A stretch of 64,000 nucleotides of DNA from Sipunculus nudus (GCA_026874595.1 CM049310.1:86219056-86283055), one strand, 5' to 3'. Numbered from the stretch's first letter, positions 23,925-37,780 are shown. Made by a program: numbers and translations. The notes: generated by a model not told the origin, from the sequence alone.

Positions 23925-25500
23925 ATTTTTTCCTTCTTTAGCTTCGCTGATAAATAATTTGGTAAACGGCAAATGTAACGGACATGACGGACATACATGA
24001 TTATAGATTATACAAATTCGAGCTCCTGTGACACAGAACAGACATTAGCAAGGCCCGGTTGTACAAGGTGAATTCTTCCTTAAAACTTTGTTCCCGTAAA
24101 ACGTCACCTCTAAAGAGAAGTGACCTTGAATTAGGGTGGGAGGACCACATAAGAAAAAAAAAATTGTTCCTATTTACAGCCACTCAATTTCAGTCAGGCA
24201 TGATGACATAAGTTTATTTTGTACCAGGGACTGTGTTGGCCCAACAGTTACACACATTTTATGATATTAACCTGTATATACAGTTGTTTATCTCTGATCA
24301 AATGACGTGTTATCTGTGCATATTAATAAAAAAAGGGGGGTGGGGTGGTGCAGGCCACATTTGGAACAGGTCTATATAAAACACCCGTGGAGATATCCAG
24401 GGATAGGATTAAAACCAATAAGTGTGTACAAATACCTAAATAAATCTCTCTTACGTGTAATTATGTGGTATAGGAAACGGAAACAAGTCAAGGAACCCAT
24501 TTTTTACATTTTGGACAATTCTATCAAATTCAGGACGGAGTCTAAAAGGACCTAGACATTGGCGGGGGTGAACACTCTCTGAGTACTAGCTATTTTTTTA
24601 AGTATCGCTAATTTACCTCTCTGATTTAAGAGAGTTTCGAGATGTGAGAGAGCCGTGACTAATCAATAGTAAAGAGAACTGCACTGGAAGGTTCGATGAG
24701 TATGCAATTATTTCCATAAATTTGAACAACGCCTCATGGCCAACAGGTTCAAAACCAATTAATATAAGGCAAACCAATCGTTAAAATCTTTTGTGTACCT
24801 TTTAACAACTGCTACCATTGTAAGCAAATTTCCCTTATAGCTCGACTTATTAGTAGATACAGACTGGATTTGCCTCTACGCATGAGGAACCGGTTTACTG
24901 TAAACCGGTATAAATTAAACCGAAGTACTGTGGACCACCTCTTAAGCAGACTACAATAGGCCGAACTGATGCGTGAGGACAGAGTAAACCGATTCATGAA
25001 CGATCCGGGTTATCTGCTAATGCAAATGATTAAGAATAAACCAGATGTCACAGCCTCTCGTAAAGACGTATGCGAATTTTGTTTTTCATGCCCTCGCTGG
25101 GTTTCAAAAGAAAATCTTGACCACTAGATTACATCAAAGTCTTGAAATTTTGTTAAAGTAACACGGGGTAGGGTCTGAGCTATGAAGTTTTCATCACCAT
25201 TTCATGATCCAATCTGTAGGAGTTAAATTATACCTACATGTTACATTTGCATCTTTAGGCTCCCCATACAACCACTGATTATAAAGATAACTGAATTTAT
25301 ATACTGAACGTTTTATTGATTCAGAAAAACACAAGCAACAAATTACAAATTTGTATATACATCTTTTTATATCAATATGAATGTTTATCATGCAAGCCCC
25401 CAAATACAAATTGCCTTGCCTGTGAGCAAACGTGATAGTGGGTTAATAGTAGGGTATGCCTAAATGCTTTTACAGACCAAAGACAGACCAACTGTTTAGC
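23925..25500. other. Intergenic stretch, nothing recognised
   Basis: Short scattered open frames only. A 19-base palindrome CCGGTTTACTGTAAACCGG lies at 24890-24908. Confidence 0.4.
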
Positions 25501-26745
25501 AGCTAATACACATGCACAATAAGAAAATAAGTGGTGCGCACGAACTGATAACTCAAACGCACGAAAAACTCAAACATGCAAATAGTTTTAATAATCCATG
25601 CGCACGTAGTAACGAATCCTGTTACCTTTTTTTAAAACGCGTGCGATAAAACAGGTCATGCACGGTTTAATAACCCTTGTACACGACATAATAAGTCCGG
25701 CACCTTCAAGGTCTCGTGCTCACGAAATGATAGTTCATGTGCGTTTTTATAACTTGTGTTCACGAACTAATAAGTGTGGCACTTACAATATTTTGTGCTT
25801 ACAAAATAATAGGTCACGCACGTTTTAATAACCCGTGTTCACGACATTATAAGTGTGGCACCTACAATATTTTGTGCTTACGAAATAATAGGTCACGCAC
25901 GTTTTAATAACCCGTGTTCACGACATTATAAGTGTGGCACCTACAATATTTCGTGCTTACAAAAAAATAGGTCACGCACGTTTTAATAACCCGTGTTCAC
26001 GACATTATAAGTGTGGCACCTACAATATTTTGTGCTTACGAAATAATAGGTCACGCACGTTTTAATAACCCGTGTTCACGACATTATAAGTGTGGCACCT
26101 ACAATATTTCATGCTTACGAAATAATAGGTCACGCACGTTTTAATAACCCGTGTTCACGACATTATAAGTGTGGCACCTACAATATTTGTTGCTTACGAA
26201 ATAATACGTCACGCACGTTTTAATAACCCCTGTTCACGACATTATGAGTGTGGCACCATGAATATCTCGTGCTTACGAAATAATAGGGCACGCCCGTTTT
26301 AATAACCCGTGTTCACGACATTATAAGAATGGCACCTTGAATATCTCGTGCTTACGACAAGATAGGTCACGCCCGTGTTAATAACCCATGTACACGACAT
26401 AATAAGTCCGGCACGTTTTAAAAAAAATCGTGTGAGCTAAATGATAGGTCATGAACATTTTAATAACCGCTCACTAAATTATTAGTCCGGCACATTTTAA
26501 TCAATAACTCGTGCGGGCTAAATGATAGATCATGCAGTTTTAATATCCCCAGTGCACGACATGATAAGTCACATCCTCCATTAACCACTCGTGCCCAGGA
26601 ACATACAAGTCGTGCATGTTTTAATATCCCGAGTGCACGACATGATAAGTCACATCCTCTTTTAATAACTCGTGCTCAAGAACATATAAGTCGTGCATGT
26701 TTTAATAACTGCTGTGCACGAATTGATAAGTCGTATATTAGTACC
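25500..26745. repeat. 79-bp satellite-like array built from two 39/40-bp half-units
   Basis: The most regular part is about 25770-26270, with exact 79-bp steps (AAGTGTGGCACC at 25851, 25930 and 26009). Each unit has two related halves: one with CCCGTGTTCACGACATTATA, the other with TTTTGTGCTTACGAAATAAT. Edges decay into diverged half-units (CACGAAxTGATAA types) on both sides. By length there are about 15 units. Confidence 0.9.
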
Positions 26746-27182
26746 CCATTTTTAACTGAATATACGCTTGAACGTGTCACTTTGACCCGGTATCTTTCAA
26801 TATGAAACCCGTTTTATGTACAAGTGATCTAAATACATTTTGCAATATGTGTATTACATGTTGCACAGGCTATTTTCAGCTTTAAATTAGAAAAAAAAAA
26901 CTTAGAACACCTAATTGTCCCTTTTTTTGTGACCTTCTTTCGTGTTTATTGGTATGTCTATCTTTCTGAAGGTCATTTTAGCGTTTGGTGTTATTGCTAA
27001 TTTTCCAGTATATTCAATATTTACTGGGAAAAATATTTAGCATTGTAAGTGAAAGTACAGTGAGACCTGTGTAAAATACCACACAATGACTGGCCAAAGA
27101 TGGTTTCATTTCACATGGCAGTTTTAATTACTGTAAATGCTTTCAGATCACTCAAGGTAATCTTAATAGGCAGGTGGTCTTA
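26746..27182. other. M2 3' flank
   Basis: No gene is visible. A possible minus-strand AATAAA (TTTATT on the plus strand near 26944) lies about 240 bases past the M2 stop. Confidence 0.35.
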
Positions 27183-27622
27183 TTAGACAGGTTCCACTGT
27201 ACAATATTGTTGCATGGTGGGTGGCGGAGATAGGATCAATTGGTCGTTCCTGGGATGCTCCTGGCCCGTGGCGCCATCTATAATTACCATATTTGAACCG
27301 GGGAGGCTCTCATGTGTTGAGTTGCAGAGGAAAACTGGAGCTTGCGCCATCTGGTGACGCCACTTGCCAACGATACAGTATGGTGAGTCACAATTCACGT
27401 GTGGCTTATCGTCACGTGTATTTGACTTATCAGCTATCAACTTGTACTGTGGATGGTGCTTGATTATCGGTCCTTCGAAGAGGCATTCGACTTCTGCTGA
27501 CTTTCCATTGTAACCGCCTTTGTCTTTTAAAAAGAATATAACAGCACAGTGGCGTCAATTTATCTTCAAGGCCGGGAGGGGGGGGGGACTCGCAGGCATA
27601 CACACCCATATATGCATACACC

Positions 27623-27665
<43 letters not shown>

Positions 27666-30436
27666 TGATCACATTTTACATATATAACAATCTAGTAACT
27701 GGTTTTAGGAATAATTTATTTTGTTTCCAGCACAGGTTAGTTCTCAACCAGGTTTAGATATAAATTTAATAGTAAACTCCTAAATGGAACCAACGTTTCT
27801 AATTATAATTAAAAATATATTTCATGTCCAGTACTAGTTTATAAATATTGTTTTTTGAATAGAAGGGAGTGATTACATTGACGACCCCCCTCCCCCTCTT
27901 GCAAAAAACATAGGGGGTATATACTCATGTCCCTATAATGGATGCTCAAAATTAAATGTAGCTCACAGAATACGGGTCATCATAACCTATTCTCAGGTAT
28001 TGAAGGAGATTTAATGAGTAATTGAATTGAATTTGAAGTAACTAGAAGGTTCCAGGTCCATCCGTATTGATTTTTCCCTCTGACTTCACAGTCCTAATTA
28101 AATGTTTTCCCATACTCACAGAATAGAGGCCACAGTCACCCAACTTCAGAATTCAAAAGAGATTTGCCAAGAATCTGTAATGTTTCGTGCCCTGTATGTT
28201 TACCGGGGCGTTTAAAAGTCATGTTTTTGACTATGGGTCACTTTGAATAAGTTTAGTTTTCCATGGAGATTTGCCCTAGACTTTCTGGGATGTTAAATAA
28301 GAAGAATCAAGGGCTAACCGATACAATTTGTGGAATGACTTTTTTGTGCTCATAAACATGATATTAATTCAGGTTCCCATTAGGATTTGCCTAGCACATA
28401 CCCGGATATCGCGTTAGAGGATTCTAGTCCTAACGAAAACAATTTGTGCCCTGTCTGATTGGGTGTTACTTTTTCGGCCAGTTTCTTACAGAATATAGGT
28501 CACCATGACCTAGTTAAGTTTCCAAGCAGATTGACCCGGGACCTCCCTGCATGTTGCATTACATGATTCTAGGCTTAAAAATACAATTAAGTATACAAAA
28601 TCATGTTTTGGCCCACAGATGGCAGCATATTGGTAAAAAATGACCTAATAACGCAGTACAAAGGATATTTTCCCAGGACTTCCCTGATTGAGATGTTGGA
28701 AGATTCTATGTCACATGGACACAAGCTGTACCCTGTCCGACTCTCTGGATGCTCAAAATTATGGTTTGGACCAGTAGTACTCAGACTATAGTTAACCATG
28801 ACCTAATTTTGGGTTTCCAGATATATTTTACTAGGACCTTCCTGCGTGTACAATTATAAGCTCCAAGTTTCAACGGTCACAGTTTACCATGTTAACTGCT
28901 AGAATGTTTTATCTGAAGGTCTCAAAACAGAAAAAAAACCCCGTGAAATTAGAAAAGAAATAAAGCTGGTACCACCATCTTCTAGAACCAATGAAACACT
29001 TCATGATCAACATGCATGGAAAGAATCGTGGCAACTAATGCATTAATTATTCAGTTGCCGGATCTATGTATCAATTTTTTTAATTATTCTGGGGTGCCAT
29101 TACAGGCCCCGTAACTCTGAGAATATAGGTCGCAGTTAACTAACGTCAATTGTGCTGGAAGATATATTTTGAATCTTCCAGAAATTTAGGTTAGAAGATT
29201 CCAGGTCCAGCATTGTCGATGTGTGAGCTGTTATTGGCGGACAGAGAGAGACGGACAGGCGGGGATTAACAAGTGATCGCTAAAGCTCAGATTATTTTGT
29301 CAGCACAGCAAAAACAGCATATGAAAGAAATAGAGAAGAGTACTAAAAAGTTTAAAAAAAACGAAATAAGTATGTACACATAAAACATTTAGTGTAATTT
29401 TTGTCCGACAGTGTTCAATTGGCTCTATCGTCGTTGTGACAGCTATTCTACCTGTTTTCTGATTTCAATCAAACGTACAGTTTTTTTACATATTAAAATG
29501 GTTAGTATATCATTTTGTGTCAACACAGAAAGAATTCTAATGCTGACGAATACTCAAAGGTCATTGCACGTGGAAGAATAGATACTTACTTGACAATTTT
29601 GTTCTTCTCATGCAAAGGGCGCCAAAAGCAATCATAGTAACCACGATTATAGCCGCAGCCAGGCACAAAGGTATGACATTATCTGCAGCTTAAATAATAA
29701 AGTAATATTTGATGAATGAAACACGTATCAAAGATCAGTCACTCTTTTCTGCTTACTCGTTCAAATATTTGAATCATTAAAACAGTGCACTGTGTATATA
29801 TGGTGAATATATTTTACAATAATACACAGAAGACACTGTCCTCGGATGAAGTGATCTCACTTTTCATGACTGTAAAAAAATATATAACGTAAAACTAAAT
29901 ATAGAGACACCGTCATGTATTCCAATTTAAATTGCTATGTGCATCAAAGATCAACGTACGGCATAAATCGTGCATCAATATTATCTTCGATTTCCAGAAG
30001 GGAATTAGTTTAATCTAAAGCCAACGAAGTTTCTTCCATTCTGGTAAAAGAATTATATGTATAGAGTGTATCAATCAAGCGAAAGATTTGAAAACATGAA
30101 TGAAGCACTATGTCAATATATGATCAAATAAGATTATAAATTACATCATCTTATTAAAATTGCGAGAGTATCGTTTTCTTTTATTTCCGGGAAATTACAA
30201 ATTCCTAGTAACAGTTTTCTGGGAAATAGTCCAATTCTGGATTACTCCATTTATGAAAAAAATATCATTCGAAACGGATCTTGTTTTGGATCATAATAGG
30301 GCGGATGCATTTATTAATTATCTTAATTTGAAATGCATTATCTCGTCTAAAAAGGGAATTACTGGTAAATTAAAAACATAAATATAAGAATTTTGCACTC
30401 CCAGTTCCCACCAAATATATTGTGTGTTCTGGGAAA

Positions 30437-30484
<48 letters not shown>

Positions 30485-33400
30485 TATATATATTTAGCAT
30501 CTTCCTATGAACGGTTCGTTCTAAATTTGTGAATGAAAATATTCTAACATATTATTATTATAAATATGGTGTGTTATGATTTACTAAGTGATAAGATATC
30601 TCGCTAAATAAATATTTATGTCATTTAAAAGCAGGAGCCAGCCGAGGATGTAGTTTCTGATGGCAAACTTTTAGATTGACAAAACTATTAAAACTAAATT
30701 GATGTGGTTTTTCAGTGACTTCTGCAATATAGCATATAACTAGTCTCAAAAGTGACGTACAAGAGCTCATGTCTAACCACGGATGTGATACCACAGTACG
30801 ATATTTTACTTCCTTTTTTATCTGCGTCATGGAACATATTCTTTATAAATTTCTTTTTTCTTACTTATTAACTTACAACAGCTTTTACATTAATGTACAC
30901 AATATTATGTATGAATAAATTCTCAACATATATATGCCTGATAATTAAAGCAGAAAGGAAGATAAGCCATCACAGTTTTCCGGGAAAAAATATTCGAACA
31001 CATGGAAAGAGTAAATGTCAAAGAGATATAGTGTATGAGATGAAAGATAAAAACATAAATCTGCACTCATGATGAAATCAAACGACTTAAAACATACATC
31101 ATGGTTCTTAAAAAATATTTTCATAATGATGCAATGAACGCAAACAGTTATTAAATATGCATGTGTATCAAGATAAGTGATGATCCCTCGACAATATATA
31201 TTTAAAATACGTCATACTAAAGCAAACCCAGGGTAGGCAATATATATTTTGTTCAATTTAACCAGATATTATTTAAATGATAACCGAGCCGGCCAGCGTA
31301 TAGTATTTCCGAACTTGTATACAATTCATATTCTAAACGCAATAACGGCAGAACTCAATTGCTTCTGGATTGCTGTGCAGTTACTAATTGTCGAATTTCT
31401 CTTTTTAAATGCTATCCCCGATTTAGTTTTCTTATAAAATCGTATAACTTACGTTTGATGGTGATTGCTACATTATTGCTAGTGCTGACACCAGCAAGTG
31501 TTGTCAGAGTACAGAAGTAGTATCCCGAGTCGTCCAGCCGAGGTTTCAGCAGTTCCAGCTGACCGTTTGGTCTATCCAAATGGTGCTTGGTCAAGTTCAG
31601 ACTCCCATTGACTTTACACCATGTGAACTCATACGGACCCAAGTAGCTTGTTCTTGCAGAACATGACAGACGCACGGGTTGTCCTATGATAGATACGTGT
31701 CTGTTTGTCCTCGCCACAGGTCTTGGGGGCGGTACTTTAAAACATGCATATATCGTACAACCACAAGAGTAAATATTTAATCAAATGTATTATTACACTC
31801 TGGGTACACTTACCAGTTTGTATATGTCTACTTGCTATTCATGAAAGGAGTTTAATTCAATGTACATATTGAAAAAAAAACTTGTAAAAATACAAATAAA
31901 CAGTGATGCAGAGGTTTATGGGATGGCAGGTTAAATATGGCTCCATAATCATAAACATTATTATATCACCATGATAAGAACACATATATTGTAAAAAAAC
32001 ACATTATTTTAACCAAAAAGTTAACATAAACCATTTTCTTAAAAGACAGGCGTTAATACCATATATTTATTTTAATATAAAAACCGATATTATATGTATA
32101 AACATTTATGCAGGATCTCTGTTATTAAAAACAGAGGAGAAAGAAGTTTATATGAATAGCAGATGTAACACATGGACAAGTGCACGTTCAACCCATTTAC
32201 ATGATTTCACCGTATTAAACAAGCACGTGCTGAAAAGGAGAGATGTTTTTCTACTTGTATATTATGCCATTCTAAATGGAAACAATGTAAATATAGTATG
32301 TTTGAACTAAACACGACTGATCCGATCCCGTAGAATGACACCTTGTTGCAGAACTGTAAGGTGTATCTCTCTCACTCTCTCTCTCTCACTCTCTTTCTTT
32401 CTCCTATTTCTCTCTCTCTATGTATGTGTGTCCGATGTTCTTGTACACCTTACCTATGACATTTACATTCGTAATTTCTTCTACTGTTAGATCCTCTCCG
32501 ATTGTTTTCTCCACTGTGCAGGTGTACAGTCCACTGTCTTCAGGTCTGGCGTCAGAAACATAGACAGTACCCCAACCAACGGACAGTAATCTTGATTTGT
32601 TGATGTTGTGCACAAATATGTCCGGTGGACCTTCTTTGGATTCGAGTTGAAAAAACAAAGGAACATCACGTGTCCTCGTTACTCGTTTACTAAACCTTAT
32701 TTCCAAGACTGGCGAGAGCTCTGCGAATAGGCGTTTTGATGTCGAACAATTCAACCAAAACGACCCATGACGTCTCACATACTGCACAGTACCTGACCCG
32801 TCCTGTTTGGCACTGTTAACTGTAAGTCCAAATACGTCTATATTTTGATTTTAAATATGTTAACATTGAATAAGCTAGAACCGGCCTGTGTAATGCACAA
32901 TTACAGTGAAGTCCTGTTACCCATTTTAGGGGTATGTGAAATTAAAATAATCATAACTCCATATATGTTTAACCTAGAATAACGAAGTACCCAATAAATT
33001 ATTGCATTTACCAAGTCCGATCAGATGAGTTATAAAATATGCAAAAAAAAGTCAGTATAGAGGCTAGCAGGGGTCATGAGGGTCATGAGATTTTCCCCTT
33101 GTCCAAAATCTATAAACTGACGAGTTATTATTCCTCTGTATTAAGGAAATAGACCAACTGGTCAATTTATGGCCTGATCTTGGTTTATATAATACACTCG
33201 CACATGTTCAAGGATTACTCAAAATAAACGCACCTGAACAAATAACATTAGTGCAATATTTAGATTTTGTGAGAAACGCCAAGGGGCAGGGCAAATTAAA
33301 ATGACCATAACTACATCAATTTTTAATCTTGAACAATAAATTATTTATAATAATGATTTTAACATATACAAAAAAGTCCATATAGAGGTCAGCACCGGTC

Positions 33401-36400
33401 AAAAAGTCTTGACATATTAGCCTCGGCCAAAATAGCGACTCAACAAGGATCCTATATGGTGGATATATATCAGAAGATCAAACTGTGGCCTGGAATAAAT
33501 TTGATATATACATTGAGACTGTTCTGGTTTACACATGTTTAAGGATTACTCAAAATAAATGATCCAGAACAAACAAAACTGGTGCAATATTTTGGATTTT
33601 GTGAGAAACGCCATGTTAGGGTTAGTGGAAATTAAAATGACTATAACTGCATCAATTTTTAATCTTGAACAATATAGTACCCATCAATTTGTTGCCTTCA
33701 CCGTAATAGACGATAATACCATACTAGACACGATATCTTTTCTCTAAATTCCATATATATAACTTGTAATTGCTTATTTTAAAGTTGTTATAGCAATCAT
33801 GTGTCACTATCAGTACGCCTATAACTTATGTTTTACATATCTTGTTAAAACATTTAATTTTAAATAAATTATTAATATGGCAGCCAATATGACGAATTTT
33901 TGGCGGTAAGGCACATCCTATCATTATGTTTCACTCATCACATACAAATTATTTATATTGATGCTAACATACCATGTTTCAGTGTGAATAAGTCACTCTA
34001 GATCATTTACTGTAAAATCGTTGCTGAACAGGTGCCGGAATTTGCATTGTAGCTGATTCATGGATGAACTACTCGATCCACTTACATGTATAACCCAGGG
34101 GAATTTTCTTCATTAAGATAGAGAACTAAGAGATGCACCATAGCCTTCCAATGTCACTTAATCAAATGAAGCTTTTCTTGGTCCCCACAGTGCTTTAAAA
34201 GAAATGTTGGATTTTAACAGAGTAACAATGTTGCATCTAAGAATTTTCTTTCCTATGCCCTGCACACAATGTTGTGGCTCATAAAAATAGTTTCAATGTC
34301 CAGGTATGGGCATCAGCAGACTTTTGACTGAATTTTTACATTTAAGAAACAGGACATCATTATGAGTCCAAAATGGCTGTTAATATGGCCACCACAATAA
34401 TAAAAAAGGCGAATATTCATTTAGTCATATGTTATCACAAGCTTATGCTTTTAGATGTTGCCTTACTTGGATCTTGTGAATATCCTGTGACTAAACGAAA
34501 CAAAGATGGTTTCCTGTAAAGTGTACTTTATCATATGTTCACAGATTAAAACAATTTAAAATTTAAAGACGAACATGTATTATTCAAAAGCTGCAATATG
34601 ACCACCACCTTTGATAGCATTTAGCATCAACAAGATCCTGCTATATTTGCCGTAATCAGGTGATAACGTGCAGCTGGTCCTTAGATTACCTGCAATGTTT
34701 AACCGAAGAAAATTTTCGCTGTTACATAGGAACCTATGGACCGCCTTGTCTCTCCCCTGAAATTGAGCAAAACCGACTTTGTCTTCCTTTATATGCCCTT
34801 TAAAAGTTTGCATTTTAATCTACCAAAATAGAACATTCGCAGTCTGTTAAGTACTAAGATTGCGGCCAATATGGCCGTCTTTTTGACTACTCTGTTAAAA
34901 TAGTTGTATATTGAGGTGTCTTCTAATGATAACATTGTTTAAACAGCCAGTTTAAACTCATGTATAACATCTAAGTCAAGTGGCATACTTAAATGTCCTA
35001 GAGGGCTGTTAGTATTGCCGCAGAAATGGCAGTAAAATTATATATTAGTCGCCACATGTAAATAAGTGTTAGTCATTTTACTGGTCCAGTTAAAATTTTC
35101 TTCTTCTGGTGTTTTGCTAAAAGATGGTTTAAAATATGGTCAACAAGGGCTATCTGAAATCTATGAAAGGCTATCTGAAATAGTTACAATTGTGATTCCT
35201 GTTACGTACCCTTGTTTTGTCTGTGTTATGTCAACATATTACATATTCTTGCTCATATAATTACTCTATTTTCAGGAGATAAATGTAAACTCTACCATCA
35301 CGATAAAAAACTGGACCTGCAAAGTAGGATCTATAGGAAGTTATTATGTTACGACCTAGATAATGAAAGAACGTGCCTTTATCGCCATGAAGCGCCAAGA
35401 AAGGCTGTCATTTTTATTTGTCTAAGTAAGCTGTTTAACAAGAACTATAAAACATAAGTCAGAAGCCTCCTGATTTCTACAACTAAATGCTAAGACAACG
35501 TTATTATAAGCATGTATCTGTTATACATGCCCCTTTAACCAATTTCCAGCATACAAAGTATTGATAAACCACTACTTTCTAGATTTTGCTCAAGGTTAAT
35601 ATTTCATGACCTGTTAGCCCCTGTTGACCCCAATACAAACTTAACTTGCTTATTATAAGAATGGTCTTAGCATAATACCTAGAACTGTCTGAATGTTATG
35701 AACTGATTTTGGGTTATAATTTGTATTTTGATCATTTAAACTATCTACATACTAAAGAAAGCAATGAGTAATTGCTATTTCCTAGATTAAGGCCGAGAGT
35801 AAACTCTGATGAAATTTGACCCTTGCTGACGTCAATATTGACCTAGATAATTGATATATCATATTATATAACATGCAAAGCAACAATCCAATCAAAATAT
35901 ATTATGTTAGGTTAAAAGTGAACCATAACTGTCTGAATGTATGTTACAAACCTATTTTAGGCCATAATTTGATCATCTGATATATTTCCACCATTCAGCA
36001 TTATTATGAGGCATTAATTTCTATATTTTGGCCGAGGGTAAAAATTGCATGACCTTTTGACCCCTGCTGACCTCAATTCCGACCTTATTTGCATCATTTA
36101 TATATCATCTGATCGAACTTGGTAAATGCAATAATTTGGTGGGTTCATTCTTCCAGGTTAAACATTCATGGAGTTATGGTTATTTTAATTTCCCTATCCC
36201 CTAAAATTGGTAACAAATTTTTCAGTTGTCATGCTGCAAAAAAGATCCAGCCCAGAACCACTACTGAGTAACAATTTATTCAATGTTAACATCTTTTAAA
36301 ATTCAAAGTATAGGCGTATAGAAATAAGAAAAAATAGGTTTAGCGGAATGCGGGGGGGGGGGATGGTAGGAGGAGGAAAGGTGGGTCCCACCAGCCCAAG

Positions 36401-36504
36401 GACTATATCTTAGTATTTTGCCAAACTGTAAACAAATGCCAAAATGTGTGTCACTCACCTATGTGAAAGATTGTAATTACTAGGTAGAGCAATTCATACG
36501 CCAT
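27183..36504 (-). CDS. M2: two-Ig-domain membrane receptor with ITIM-like tail (377 aa)
   Basis: Five minus-strand exons join in frame: 36459-36504 (signal, MAYELLYLVITIFHIG), 32454-32819 (V-like), 31453-31734 (I-set-like), 29590-29688 (transmembrane), 27183-27523 (tail and stop). Residues 16-137 form the V-like domain with Cys40 and Cys116 (EDSGLYTC) but no C-strand Trp. Residues 138-231 form the I-set-like domain (Cys162, Trp176, Cys212). The helix is about 236-258 (CLAAAIIVVTMIAFGALC) followed by MRRTK. The tail (265-377) has Y291 (YKLI), Y313 (SPYCIV, which fits the ITIM consensus S/I/V/LxYxxI/V/L) and Y371 (YCTV near the C-terminus). It is divergent from P2. An inhibitory cell-surface recognition role is inferred. 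No family name is recognised. Confidence 0.85.
27600..29589. other. M2 intron 4, with degenerate repeats
   Basis: It contains (TA)n at 27626-27661, then about 27960-29190 of loosely repeated paragraphs. These carry recurring strings (AGAATATAGGTCACCATGACC, GATTCTAGGC, CCTCCCTGCATGTT) spaced 150-250 bases apart. No exon was found. Confidence 0.45.
30440..30494. repeat. (TA)n microsatellite in M2 intron 3
   Basis: An alternating TA run interrupted once by ACAC. Confidence 0.9.
32920..36212. repeat. 3.3-kb fold-back structure in M2 intron 1
   Basis: The left end 32926-33120 is closely matched by the reverse complement of 36040-36205 (for example ATTGCATTTACCAAGTYCGA with CAGATGAxxTATAAA). Each side is made of several related sub-repeats: on the left a 331-bp step (AGGATTACTCAAAATAA at 33211 and 33542), on the right three inverted paragraphs near 35600, 35800 and 36040. 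The centre (33760-35560) is unique apart from recurring AATATGGCCG-type strings. No transposase is visible. Confidence 0.7.
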
Positions 36505-36699
36505 TTCGCTAGCTAACAGCTTATCTCAGAAGGCATGACATGTCCAAACAAAAAAACATGGGTTGCCGAATCCACAGGATTGATAAGGATCCTGCACAAG
36601 ACTTGCTCACCTAACGCAACTGGTGAATAATATATTGGCCACGAAATACAGTTAAACATCACTGTATATTGCATTATGTGATACTTTGCCAAAGCGAGA

Positions 36700-36835
36700 T
36701 TCTGGGAAAGATCGTTCTGGGAAACATCTAACTGGGCCGATCAATGAATGAATGTTTTGCCTGGCCATAATGAGGAAGACACAAGCGAACAGGATAGACA
36801 CGCGCGCTATTATTCGGGCTCTCACGATATATACT
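36700..36835 (-). promoter_or_regulatory. M2 promoter block: paired GAS-like sites and TATA-like box
   Basis: TTCTGGGAA lies at 36700-36708 and 36715-36723, with the same 15-base step as in M1. A TATA-like AGTATATATC lies at 36826-36835. Distances to the M2 ATG are about 196 and 322 bases, against 199 and 320 in M1. Confidence 0.55.
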
Positions 36836-37559
36836 GTTATTCAACGGAAGTAGTTTTTCTAAACAGTGAGTACCGGTAATAATTGTTAGGGTTTCTGCAG
36901 TTCCCTCGACATTACCAATTTTCTTTCCCAGTATATTGTAGCTATTTTAATGTTTAATATTATGTTTAAACAGAACAAAACAAAACTCTCTAACTTAGGC
37001 CAAAATTTCAAGTACAAAACACCCGTTTGATTGTAACTCAACTATAGTAAGTTGGTTTAGTAATCACTAAAACTATAATTTGTCTGTTTACACACTTTTT
37101 AATCGTGAATTTACGTATGTAATAAAAAACTTAAAAAAAATGTGAATATATAAATATTCATTTGATTTTTATTATTGAAAGACCCACAGATATGACTGTT
37201 TTACAATAAAGGGACAATTAAATTTGAAGATGATCAGTTTTTGATACATTGTTTATAATGAAATTTTAAATTTTTAGATTTAAAGGAAAATTCAAATTAG
37301 GCATTTTCTAAAATCAATCTCAAACATACACACATGAATAAGAATATTTACAATGAAATTTGTAATTTAAAGATCATCCGAAAATGCAAGTTACGCATTT
37401 GATGTAATGAACCAAAAATGTGAACAATAAAAAAATCACAAAACATTTTATTCAGACCTCGCTTGCAGGCGATTGAAAAGGTGATAAGCGTCACCCAACT
37501 AGACGTGCATGCCGTCTCAGTCTAAGGGTTTGATGATTACATAAAATTCCCATGTAGGG

Positions 37560-37780
37560 CCTGCTGATGCAGTGAATTCCACAAGTGTGTGTATATACAC
37601 TAGGAGCAAGCTTGGGCGACTTCGATTGACAGCAGTGGGTTCAGGTATAACCATGTTTACATGGTTATTTGGTTGTAAAAGTCACAGACCGCCACGACTG
37701 CGTTACTCATTGTCAGGTGTGTACATGACGGTTACTGGTGTAGTTTGTTGTGTGTGGATGTTTTGTGTCAATATTCTAAC
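37560..37780 (+). promoter_or_regulatory. P2 promoter / 5' UTR conserved block
   Basis: It is homologous to the P1 and P3 blocks. TATATA lies at 37592-37597, 282 bases before the ATG. A near-perfect inverted repeat (ATAACCATGT, TT, ACATGGTTAT) lies at 37647-37668. TTACTCATTGTCAGGTGTGT follows. Confidence 0.5.

Noticed and set aside
33115-33160. Hammerhead-ribozyme-like CTGACGAG ... GAAA
   Set aside because: The sequence between the two core strings cannot form stem II, and no flanking stems I/III were found.
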